6,158 nucleotides of DNA from Campylobacteraceae bacterium. GTDB lineage: Bacteria > Campylobacterota > Campylobacteria > Campylobacterales > Sulfurovaceae. The DNA lies in contig JAMOSA010000271.1 of the NCBI GenBank assembly GCA_027063325.1, positions 1 to 6,158 on the forward strand, read 5' to 3'. The position numbers and the translations under genes were made by a program. The notes beneath the pieces are model-generated. The model saw only the letters and a program-made list of their open reading frames with translations, was not told where the DNA came from and did no database searches. Below are positions 1 through 6,158 of the stretch, one piece after another. Every line of letters starts with the position of its first letter. Position 1 is the first letter of the stretch.

Positions 1-600
1 GCAGATACTTTTACTCAGCTAAAGAGTGTAGATATAGAGTTTAAAAAGGTACTAAATGAGTTGGATAATGATTTTTTTGGATTCCTAAAAAACATATCAT
101 ACTATATAGATAAATTAAACAAATTTATTATACAGACACAAACCAAAAGAAGATTAAACAGACTATTTATGCAACTTAGTGCAGATATACTATCTGAAAA
201 TGATACATATTTAGATGAAGTTTTAATGCAGTACAGAGAGGGGCTTTATCATACAATAAAAAGATACAAAAATCAGATAAAAGTACTCCCCACAGAAGAT
301 GATTTGCCACTGCTAAAAAGATCACTAAAGTCTTTGAGGCTGTTAAAACCAAAAAGAGAGAAAGCACATACAATACTGCCTACACCACAGGTTAAAGAGT
401 TGAATCTGATAGATATCAAAAGTATAGTAGCTTCACTCAAAACAGGATGTGATGATTTATATATATATCTGCTAAATCACGATATAGTAAAAGATGAAAA
501 TGAAGCCTTTTTGATATATCTGCATCTAATCTCATATCCAAATGTATCATTTGAATGTACTTTCAACAGATATAATGTAAGGATTACAAAATGGAGATGA
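1..600 (+). CDS. Kleisin-like subunit of a MukBEF-like condensin (MksF/JetA-like), C-terminal part only
   Basis: The frame is open from the first base, so this is the 3' part of a longer gene; 199 residues are visible. A TTG at 61 could be called a start, but the frame continues upstream of it in the same style, so the true start lies outside the window. The visible part is mostly helical and charged. It has a basic stretch around visible residues 106-123 (many Lys/Arg) and a compact C-terminal segment from about residue 134 (nt 400-597) with alternating helices that could be a winged-helix domain. In known MksF/JetA proteins a C-terminal domain of this kind contacts the cap of the SMC head. 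I did not recognise the protein from its own sequence. The call rests on being first in an F-E-B order, ahead of a MukE-sized protein and a MukB-like ATPase. The stop codon overlaps the next gene by 10 nt, pointing to translational coupling. The family is usually about 400-500 residues, so more than half is probably missing. Confidence 0.6.
   Translation, partial: ADTFTQLKSVDIEFKKVLNELDNDFFGFLKNISYYIDKLNKFIIQTQTKRRLNRLFMQLSADILSENDTYLDEVLMQYREGLYHTIKRYKNQIKVLPTEDDLPLLKRSLKSLRLLKPKREKAHTILPTPQVKELNLIDIKSIVASLKTGCDDLYIYLLNHDIVKDENEAFLIYLHLISYPNVSFECTFNRYNVRITKWR
579..583 (+). promoter_or_regulatory. Ribosome binding site of the MksE/JetB-like gene
   Basis: AAGGA lies 7 nt before the ATG at 591, inside the end of the upstream gene. 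It decides the start: the in-frame ATGs at 597 and 600 have no comparable site at proper spacing. Confidence 0.7.
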
Positions 601-1121
601 TGATAAAGAGTTTTGAAGTATTAATGAAGGGGATTATTGTCTCAATATCCAGTTCCAAGTATCGTGAAATAGCCCATTTTTTATCAATCGAAGAGCATTT
701 TGAGGAGCTTGATGATACTGTACAAAAGATTGGATACAGACTAATAGGAGAAAATGGTTACTACTATTTGGCAAAAATGGGTAGATTGGACAAAGAGGAG
801 ATTACAAACTTTGTATCAAGCCACAAAAGAATTATTGTAGCTATATCTATAATAAAACAGATATACCCTCTAATAAGTCCAAATGATACTATAAAACAGA
901 CAAGTTTTACCATTGAATTTAACAAAAAAGAGGATGAAACACTACTTGATAAAATGAAGTGGCTTTTTGGTGATATTGATAGAAAAAAAGAGATAGAAGA
1001 GTTATTTAAACTGCTTGAGAAAAACTATATATTAGAGAAGTTTGATATAAATGACAAAGATAGTTACAGAGTTTTAAATGCTGTAAACTACTATGTAAAA
1101 ATCGTTGAGAGTGCTTTTTAG
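591..1121 (+). CDS. MukE-like small condensin subunit (MksE/JetB-like)
   Basis: This 176-residue protein is the expected size for the MukE-type subunit (KITE family), which dimerises, binds the kleisin and contacts DNA in MukBEF-like complexes. The start at 591 is supported by AAGGA seven bases upstream. The sequence fits two winged-helix units. The first covers about residues 8-62 and ends in a wing-like hairpin, with GYRLIGENGYYYLAK at 48-62. The second is C-terminal, about 135-176, and ends in a helix with ELFKLLEKNYILEKF followed by YRVLNAVNYYVKIVESAF. This end pattern, a helix, a short strand pair and a hydrophobic closing helix, resembles MksE/JetB proteins as I remember them; no search was run. 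The gene overlaps the kleisin-like gene by 10 nt and lies 17 nt before the ATPase gene, so all three are almost certainly co-transcribed. It has no signal peptide or membrane segment and should be cytoplasmic and nucleoid-associated. Confidence 0.7.
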   Translation: MEMMIKSFEVLMKGIIVSISSSKYREIAHFLSIEEHFEELDDTVQKIGYRLIGENGYYYLAKMGRLDKEEITNFVSSHKRIIVAISIIKQIYPLISPNDTIKQTSFTIEFNKKEDETLLDKMKWLFGDIDRKKEIEELFKLLEKNYILEKFDINDKDSYRVLNAVNYYVKIVESAF

Positions 1122-1127
1122 TACTAT

Positions 1128-1133
1128 AAAGGA
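1128..1133 (+). promoter_or_regulatory. Ribosome binding site of the SMC-like ATPase gene
   Basis: AAAGGA lies 5 nt before the ATG at 1139, in the 17-nt gap after the MksE-like gene. It supports that ATG as the start, which also places the Walker A motif at the residue position typical of MukB-like heads. Confidence 0.7.
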
Positions 1134-1138
1134 TAAAG

Positions 1139-4100
1139 ATGCTAAAAGAGATATATCTTATAAATTCAGCGCAGTTTGACTATGCACAGGTCAATTTGGA
1201 AAATGATCTCTTTTTTTTGGGAGATAATGGCAGTGGTAAAACCAGCTTTATAAGAGCTATACACTTTCTATACAGTGGAGATACCAAGAGTGTAGGAATA
1301 CCATCAGACAAAGAGAGTTTCAAAGAGTACTACTTCAAGTATGAAAATTCATATATTGTATATTCATTTGAAGATTTCTTTATATTTGTCTATAGAAACA
1401 GTAATGATATAGTCAAATACTTCTCAAAACAAAAATTTGACATAGATGCCATTATTCACCCAAACAGAGAGGTAAAGAGTTTCAAAGAGATTCGCTCATA
1501 TATACGCCAGGCACCTCTATACAAAAGAGTAAGCGGTGTAGATGAATATACATCTATAATATATGGACAAAATCCACAATATATCGATTTTGCATTCTCT
1601 CATATTAAAAACAAAAAGATATTTCTCAAGCTCTATAACAGTATCTTCAATATAGACAAAGCAATTATAGATACCAAAAGTATTAAACAGGCTCTGTTTA
1701 CATCTTTGGATTTAAGTAGTGATAGTGCTTTTTTTGATCCCCAAGAGTATATAGTAACCATAAATGAGTTTATCGAGTTTAACAGACTCTTTAGGGCATT
1801 TGATAAAAATGACAAAAGAATAGAGGATATTGTATCACTAAAAGATAGACTTTTAGAAGATGAAACAAAACTCATTGAACTATCAAAAGAGTTAAATTAC
1901 AGATTAGATTATGAGAAGAACAGACTAAAAGATATATCCTTGCAAGAGGAGTCAATATCAAAAGAGATAGAGGATATTGAGGGTAAAATAGAGTATAGAA
2001 AAAGGTTAAATAGACATATTACTAATAGATGTAGAGATTATGAAAACAGTTTGATACTAGATTTAAAAGAGATACAGAGACTAAAAGAGAGATTTAGTGA
2101 CAATATACTACAAAAATCCAAAGAGTTGGTCTCACTAAGCTATACAGTAGAAGAAAAAAAATATAGATTACTCCAAGAGAAAATAGAGTTAGAAAGTGGA
2201 ATCAAAAGTGAAGCAGAGAGTATCAAAAGTGAAATTTTAGAACTAAAAAGACAAAAGAGTCAAAGTATCCCATTTCAAAAAGAGCAAAAAGAGCAATCTT
2301 TGCTAAATGATATTTATCAAAAAGAACAAAAAGAGCAAGAGAGATTAAAAGCCAAATTTGAAGAGTTTGTAACCAACAAAGATATTGAGATAGAGGAGAT
2401 AGAACAGAGCATAGATAAAATAAACTCTTCTATAAATGAACTAAATAATCTTTTGGGAGAATTCAAAGAGGAGTCATATACTCTTCAATCAAAAGCACAA
2501 GAGGAGAAAAAAGAGGTAATAGAGTGGTTTTATACCCAAAAAGATGAAATAGAGAGTCAAAAAATAGAGATAAAAGATAAAATTGTATCCCTAAAAAGAG
2601 AAAAAGAGAATTTACAAAGAGAGTTTAAATCAAAAAAACAAAAGTTTAAAAAGAGTTATGAGAATAAAAAAGAGAGTATATTACAAGAAATAGAGTATTA
2701 CAAAAATCTACTCCATACTGAACCAAAGAGTTTTAAAGCATTTCTTGAAGAAGAGGTTCAAGAGTGGCAAAAGAGTCTCTATCCACTCATAGACAAATCT
2801 CTTTTAAATAAAAGTATAGAGGAGTTAAAACCCAAAATTGTATCAAAACCGATAATAGGAATAGATATAGATATATCAAATCTAAATACTCTTCCTACAC
2901 ACTATGAGATAGAAGAGAAATTAGAAAAACTCAATGAAAAACTATCAAATACAAAAACAGATTATGAGTTGCAATCCCAAAAGATTATACAAGAGTATGA
3001 AGAGAAGCTCTCATCTTTGGAGTTAGAGATAGAAAAAAACAGAGATAGTTTATCACTTATTGAAGACAAACTACAGATACTAAAATCAAAAAAAGAGGAT
3101 AAGCTAGTATATATCAAAAATATTCTAACAGAGAATATATCAAAGCTAAAAACAAAAGAGGAGGATATACAACACAAAAAAGAGACATTAAAACAGAATA
3201 TTATTGAAAATCAAAATAGAATAAAAGAGATTAAATCAGAGATTAAATCCAAAAAAATACAAATAGATAGCAAGTTAAAGAGTATCAAAAGAGATTATAC
3301 ACTCAAAAAAGAGATTATCAAAAGAGAGTTAAAAGAGTGGCAAAAAGAGCAAGAGAGCAAGATAGATAACCAAATAGCACTTCTAAAGAGCAAGATAAAT
3401 ACTATCCAAAAAGATGAGAGATTATTAGAGTTGTCAAAAGAGATAGAAAAATTGACACAAAAAGAGAGTGAAATAAATAGAGCAAAGAGTCTATTAGAAG
3501 AGTATCAAGAGAGTAAAGAGAGTATTGATAAAGAGTTGCAAAAAAGAACTCTGCTAAAGAGTATCAGAACAACAAAAGCAAGGCTTCAAAAGAGATTTGA
3601 TGAAAGACTCAGTATGTTGCTTGAGCAAAAAGAGAATCTTTTACTACAAAAACAGAGATTTACAGATGAAAAGCAAAAGATAAACAAAGGATTAGAGGCA
3701 ACTTCACCAAATCCAATAAGCAGTGACTCTAAAGAGAGTAACAAATATCTAATAGAGTTAAAAGAGGAGTATAATCTACTCTTTATAACCTACAAAGAGA
3801 ATATCTTTACACTCAAAAGTCACCTAAGCAGAATCAACTCCATACCCAATCTAAAGAGACTTGATAATATATATTTTGATATATCACTATTTAACAAAGA
3901 GGAGTTTTTGGGCAAAATAGCATCAATTTTGGCAAATATAGATAACCTTTATGAGTTTAAACGCTCAAAACTGGAAATACTCAAGCAGAGCCAACATACA
4001 AAATTCAAAAATTTTATAAATAATCTCTTTAGCAAAAAACTGGAAATATTCTCAAGCAGTGAAGATAAGTTTGTAGAGTTGATAGAAAAGATCAACAGTG

Positions 4101-4711
4101 AGTTAAAAAAGGTTGATTTTGGTGTTATTTCAAATATTGGAATATCTACATCAATAAGTGATAAAAATAGCATAGCAAACAAGCTTGAGTTGGTTAAAAA
4201 GAAGATGCTAAATCTTAGTACAATATTATCCAAAGAGTCACTCTTTTTTGACAGAAGAGATTCACAAAAGAGTTTAGAGGAGTTAGAAGAGCTTTTTATA
4301 GATATTAAAAACTCTCTAAGAGGTGACAAAATAAGCCTCTTTGATACTATAGAACTTGGTTTGAGTTTTACAGAAAATGGCAAAAGACACAGACACAAAA
4401 ATATTATAAAAAATGAGAGTAGTACAGGTGGAAGTATGCTGCTAAAGATAGCCTTGGCAATATCTATACTAAAAGTTTATCTCAAAGAGAGTAAGGGTGA
4501 TTTCTTTTTGATTATCGATGAAGTAGCCAGACTACACACCAACAATCAACAAAAACTCAAAGAGTTTGCAAATAGCAGTGGATTTAGAATTATATTTGTA
4601 ACACCAGAACCCCTCTTTGCCGACAAAGAGAGTATGGGTTACTACAAATTTATAAAAACAGGTGATAGAGGATTTGATGTAATAGCATTAAATAGAGTAA
4701 TTAATCACTAA
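1139..4711 (+). CDS. MukB/MksB/JetC-like SMC ATPase with coiled-coil arms and hinge
   Basis: This is the motor subunit of a MukBEF-like condensin: it hydrolyses ATP at dimerised heads to move or loop DNA. The 1190 residues read as N-head, coiled coil, hinge, coiled coil, C-head. Walker A is GDNGSGKT at 28-35, close to the N-terminus as in MukB. The N-head runs to about 220. The first arm is about 225-525 and the hinge about 527-590, with SFKAFLEEEVQEWQ, then LIDKSLL and IIGIDIDIS; this layout resembles MksB/JetC hinges from memory. The second arm is about 590-850, followed by a Pro/Ser-rich break (851-866) and then the head-proximal region. The C-head has a signature-like SSTGGS at 1094-1099, Walker B FLIIDE at 1123-1128 with catalytic Glu1128, and a closing FVTPEP at 1153-1158. 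MukB-type proteins have a Pro-Glu-containing segment at that place instead of the ABC switch His. Length is near MksB/JetC (about 900-1200) and shorter than MukB (about 1480). The frame is intact. The Lys/Glu-rich composition comes from the coiled coils. Rad50/SbcC is less likely because there is no zinc-hook CxxC and no nuclease partner. Confidence 0.85.
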   Translation: MLKEIYLINSAQFDYAQVNLENDLFFLGDNGSGKTSFIRAIHFLYSGDTKSVGIPSDKESFKEYYFKYENSYIVYSFEDFFIFVYRNSNDIVKYFSKQKFDIDAIIHPNREVKSFKEIRSYIRQAPLYKRVSGVDEYTSIIYGQNPQYIDFAFSHIKNKKIFLKLYNSIFNIDKAIIDTKSIKQALFTSLDLSSDSAFFDPQEYIVTINEFIEFNRLFRAFDKNDKRIEDIVSLKDRLLEDETKLIELSKELNYRLDYEKNRLKDISLQEESISKEIEDIEGKIEYRKRLNRHITNRCRDYENSLILDLKEIQRLKERFSDNILQKSKELVSLSYTVEEKKYRLLQEKIELESGIKSEAESIKSEILELKRQKSQSIPFQKEQKEQSLLNDIYQKEQKEQERLKAKFEEFVTNKDIEIEEIEQSIDKINSSINELNNLLGEFKEESYTLQSKAQEEKKEVIEWFYTQKDEIESQKIEIKDKIVSLKREKENLQREFKSKKQKFKKSYENKKESILQEIEYYKNLLHTEPKSFKAFLEEEVQEWQKSLYPLIDKSLLNKSIEELKPKIVSKPIIGIDIDISNLNTLPTHYEIEEKLEKLNEKLSNTKTDYELQSQKIIQEYEEKLSSLELEIEKNRDSLSLIEDKLQILKSKKEDKLVYIKNILTENISKLKTKEEDIQHKKETLKQNIIENQNRIKEIKSEIKSKKIQIDSKLKSIKRDYTLKKEIIKRELKEWQKEQESKIDNQIALLKSKINTIQKDERLLELSKEIEKLTQKESEINRAKSLLEEYQESKESIDKELQKRTLLKSIRTTKARLQKRFDERLSMLLEQKENLLLQKQRFTDEKQKINKGLEATSPNPISSDSKESNKYLIELKEEYNLLFITYKENIFTLKSHLSRINSIPNLKRLDNIYFDISLFNKEEFLGKIASILANIDNLYEFKRSKLEILKQSQHTKFKNFINNLFSKKLEIFSSSEDKFVELIEKINSELKKVDFGVISNIGISTSISDKNSIANKLELVKKKMLNLSTILSKESLFFDRRDSQKSLEELEELFIDIKNSLRGDKISLFDTIELGLSFTENGKRHRHKNIIKNESSTGGSMLLKIALAISILKVYLKESKGDFFLIIDEVARLHTNNQQKLKEFANSSGFRIIFVTPEPLFADKESMGYYKFIKTGDRGFDVIALNRVINH
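1220..1243 (+). other. Walker A (P-loop) coding segment of the SMC-like ATPase
   Basis: Encodes GDNGSGKT (residues 28-35), a match to GxxGxGK[ST], with Lys34 as the phosphate-binding residue. It is preceded by a hydrophobic strand (LFFL), as usual for a P-loop. Confidence 0.9.
2276..2338 (+). repeat. Short internal direct repeat in the first coiled-coil arm
   Basis: A 21-nt unit at 2276-2296 recurs at 2318-2338 with one mismatch, 42 nt apart. Both encode QKEQKEQ. The 14-residue offset equals two heptads, so the coiled-coil register is kept. It is either a small tandem duplication or convergence from low-complexity Gln/Lys/Glu sequence. Confidence 0.6.
2717..2908 (+). other. Hinge-domain coding segment of the SMC-like ATPase
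   Basis: Residues about 527-590 are the only stretch in the middle of the protein that leaves heptad-like, Lys/Glu-rich sequence. It contains prolines, Trp543, a glycine and a short run of alternating Ile/Asp (IIGIDIDIS at 572-580). It sits almost exactly between two arms of about 300 residues, where an SMC dimerisation hinge is expected. Confidence 0.7.
4418..4435 (+). other. ABC signature-like coding segment of the SMC-like ATPase
   Basis: Encodes SSTGGS (residues 1094-1099) followed by a hydrophobic helix, about 28 residues before Walker B. It occupies the place of the canonical [LIV]SGG signature and is closer to the STGE form of MukB. Confidence 0.65.
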
Positions 4712-4755
4712 CATTATGCAAAAAATTGGTTGTCAAACTATCTTATCAATAATAG

Positions 4756-4774
4756 ACGGGGATTTTTACCCCGT
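4756..4774. terminator. Stem-loop between convergent genes, possible bidirectional terminator
   Basis: ACGGGG (4756-4761) pairs with CCCCGT (4769-4774) around a 7-nt AT loop, a GC-rich 6-bp stem in an otherwise AT-rich 71-nt gap. It lies after the ATPase stop (4709-4711) and just past the dctM stop (4783-4785, - strand). Neither side has a strong run of T after the stem, so intrinsic termination may be weak. Confidence 0.5.
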
Positions 4775-4782
4775 ATGATGGA

Positions 4783-6123
4783 TTATCCACCAAACCCGTA
4801 AAATGTAGGAAATAGTACAATAGAAGCAAGTACTAGTATCTGCAATAGAATAAATGGCATTACACCTTTGTATATATCTGTAGTATGGATTTGTGGTGGA
4901 GATACCCCCTTGAGATAAAAGAGGCTAAATCCAAATGGTGGTGTTAGGAAAGATGTTTGTAGATTTAGAGCTATTAGTATAGCAAACCACATAGGATCAA
5001 TTCCTATAGTCTGGGCAATAGGCAACAAAATAGGAACTACAATATATGAGATCTCTATAAAGTCTATAAAAAAGCCCAAAAACATAATAATAAGCATAGC
5101 AAGTATCAAAAATCCCCACTTCTCACCGGGTAGTTGAGTCATAAAATTCTCTACTATCTCATCTGCTCCACTATATATAAATACCATAGAAAAGGCTGTA
5201 GCACCTACAAGAATAGCAAATACCATTGATGTTGTCTTGACTGTCTCAAGTGAAGCCTCTTTTATCATAGTATAATTTAACTTTTTGTACATACCAGCTA
5301 GTATCATACTACCCAATGCTCCAAGTGAAGCTGACTCTGTAGGTGTTGCAATACCTGCAAAGATTGAGCCAAGTACTAAGACTATCAAAGTAAGTGGAGG
5401 AATAATAGCAAAGAGTGCTTTTTTAATATTCTCACCCTTTGTAATTGTCTCATCATACTCAATAGCAGGAGCTACCTCAGGCTTTAGGTATGCAATAATC
5501 AAAATATATATTATATATACCCCTACAAGTACAAGCCCAGGCATTAAAGCAGCTTTAAAGAGATCTCCAACAGGCAATTGAAATACATCAGCCAATATAA
5601 TAAGTACAATAGATGGAGGAATAATCTGCCCCAAAGTTCCAGAAGCACAAATTGTACCAGTACTTAGGGATTTGGAGTAATTATGTCTTAACATAATAGG
5701 CAAACTAATAACACCCATTGCCACAACAGAAGCACCCACAACCCCTGTTGAAGCAGCAAGTAAAGCTCCAATAAGTACTGTAGATATTGCCAATCCTCCT
5801 CGAACTTTGCCAAAAAGTGTCCCCATAGACTCAAGAAGTCTCTCTGCAAGTTGAGATTTTTGCAGTATTATTCCCATAAATATAAACAGAGGTACAGCCA
5901 TTAGAATTTTATTTGTCATTATAGAGTATATTCTAAATGGCATCATAGAAAACATCGATAGAAACTCTTCATAAAAGTCTGCAAAGGTACCACCATCTGG
6001 CATAACTTCAAGATATGCAGCTCCAAGTCCAAAATATATAGCTACTGCTCCAAATGTAAAAGCTACCGGATATCCCAATACAAGCAACAGTAGTGCAGCT
6101 ACAAACATTATGATACCTATCAT
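4783..6123 (-). CDS. dctM: TRAP transporter large membrane subunit (DctM family)
   Basis: This is the large permease subunit of a tripartite ATP-independent periplasmic transporter. In the inner membrane it uses an ion gradient to import an organic acid or similar solute delivered by a periplasmic DctP protein. The 446 residues hold about a dozen hydrophobic segments. Family patterns seen include VPLFIFMGIIL at 77-87, the inverted-repeat-type loops SGTLGQIIPPS at 161-171 and GIATPTESAS at 257-266, FFIDFIEISYIVVPILLP at 351-368, and FLTPPFGFSLFYLKG at 392-406. Length is slightly above the usual 425-440. The extra residues fall in a polar stretch at about 38-70 between the first hydrophobic hairpin and VPLFIF; this is seen in some TRAP subfamilies, including alpha-keto acid and mannitol/chloroaromatic-type groups, as I recall. 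The substrate cannot be read from this subunit. The ATG at 6121-6123 has AAGGAGG seven bases upstream and overlaps the stop of the preceding gene (ATGA). Confidence 0.93.
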   Translation of the reverse strand: MIGIIMFVAALLLLVLGYPVAFTFGAVAIYFGLGAAYLEVMPDGGTFADFYEEFLSMFSMMPFRIYSIMTNKILMAVPLFIFMGIILQKSQLAERLLESMGTLFGKVRGGLAISTVLIGALLAASTGVVGASVVAMGVISLPIMLRHNYSKSLSTGTICASGTLGQIIPPSIVLIILADVFQLPVGDLFKAALMPGLVLVGVYIIYILIIAYLKPEVAPAIEYDETITKGENIKKALFAIIPPLTLIVLVLGSIFAGIATPTESASLGALGSMILAGMYKKLNYTMIKEASLETVKTTSMVFAILVGATAFSMVFIYSGADEIVENFMTQLPGEKWGFLILAMLIIMFLGFFIDFIEISYIVVPILLPIAQTIGIDPMWFAILIALNLQTSFLTPPFGFSLFYLKGVSPPQIHTTDIYKGVMPFILLQILVLASIVLFPTFYGFGG

Positions 6124-6158
6124 ACCTCTACCTCCTTGGCTACATCTTCATTTGGTAG
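6120..6158 (-). CDS. Probable TRAP transporter small membrane subunit (DctQ), last 12 codons
   Basis: Reading leftward from the right edge, one frame gives LPNEDVAKEVEV and then TGA at 6120-6122. The stop overlaps the dctM start by 4 nt (ATGA). A short acidic tail directly before dctM is what a DctQ C-terminus usually looks like, and dctQ-dctM is the standard order. Identity rests on context, since too little protein is visible for direct recognition. Confidence 0.7.
   Translation of the reverse strand, partial: LPNEDVAKEVEV
6131..6137 (-). promoter_or_regulatory. Ribosome binding site of dctM
   Basis: AAGGAGG on the - strand lies 7 nt before the dctM ATG, inside the end of the upstream gene. 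It is the strongest Shine-Dalgarno site in the window and fixes the dctM start. Confidence 0.8.

Noticed and set aside
61..600. TTG at 61 as the start of a complete 179-residue protein
   Set aside because: The frame is open back to base 1 with the same helical, charged style, and kleisin-like partners are much longer. It is a truncated gene, not a short complete one.
2962..3177. Antisense open frames within the condensin operon (176-373, 1633-1875, 2962-3177, 3949-4398, all - strand)
   Set aside because: They are low-complexity Ser/Phe/Leu-rich mirror images of Lys/Glu-rich coding sequence, and they lie wholly inside well-supported genes.
1900..3700. Very frequent AAAGAG/AGAGAG-type words as a possible strand-biased DNA signal or repeat array
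   Set aside because: They are in frame and explained by Lys-Glu and Glu-Ser codon pairs of the coiled-coil arms; there is no fixed period or non-coding conservation.
1139..4711. Rad50/SbcC identity for the large ATPase
   Set aside because: There is no CxxC zinc hook at the centre, no adjacent Mre11/SbcD gene, and the head motifs and operon partners fit MukB-like proteins better.
4712..4782. Remnant of a JetD/MksG gene after the ATPase
   Set aside because: The gap is only 71 nt and shows no coding trace; the next gene is an intact, convergent TRAP permease.
5285..5581. 98-residue open frame on the + strand inside dctM
   Set aside because: It lies antisense within a gene with clear DctM family motifs and shows no recognisable protein features of its own.

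Overview
The window is AT-rich bacterial DNA with compact gene spacing, heavy use of ATA for Ile, AGA for Arg and AAA/GAG for Lys/Glu, and AAGGA-type ribosome binding sites. That style, with a TRAP transporter, fits a Campylobacterota-like organism (Sulfurimonas, Arcobacter and relatives). This taxon guess is inference from composition and gene content only.

Region 1 (1-4711, + strand) is a tightly packed three-gene operon. It holds a gene running in from the left edge (1-600, about 199 C-terminal residues visible), a 176-residue protein overlapping it by 10 nt (591-1121), and a 1190-residue SMC-like coiled-coil ATPase 17 nt further on (1139-4711). The order (kleisin-like, small winged-helix-like, large MukB-like ATPase), the sizes, and the head, arm and hinge architecture of the third protein match the MukBEF-like condensins known as MksFEB, the same core as JetABC of Wadjet. 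Such proteins would form a ring or rod-shaped, ATP-driven DNA loop extruder: the ATPase dimerises at its hinge, the kleisin bridges its heads and the MukE-like subunit sits on the kleisin. The fourth Wadjet gene, the Toprim-type nuclease JetD/MksG, is not at its usual place after the ATPase. The locus could therefore be a chromosome-organising MksBEF, a Wadjet-like defence locus with its nuclease elsewhere, or a core whose effector lies upstream of the window.

Region 2 (4712-4782) is a 71-nt gap between convergent genes. It contains one GC-rich stem-loop that may act as a terminator.

Region 3 (4783-6158, - strand) encodes the large membrane subunit (DctM) of a TRAP transporter. It is preceded by the last 12 codons of a gene that is very probably the small membrane subunit (DctQ), joined by a 4-nt ATGA overlap and a strong ribosome binding site. 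The substrate-binding protein (DctP) is not in view. Nothing suggests a functional link between the condensin operon and the transporter; they converge and share only the terminator region.

No tRNA, rRNA, CRISPR array, insertion sequence or attachment site was recognised.
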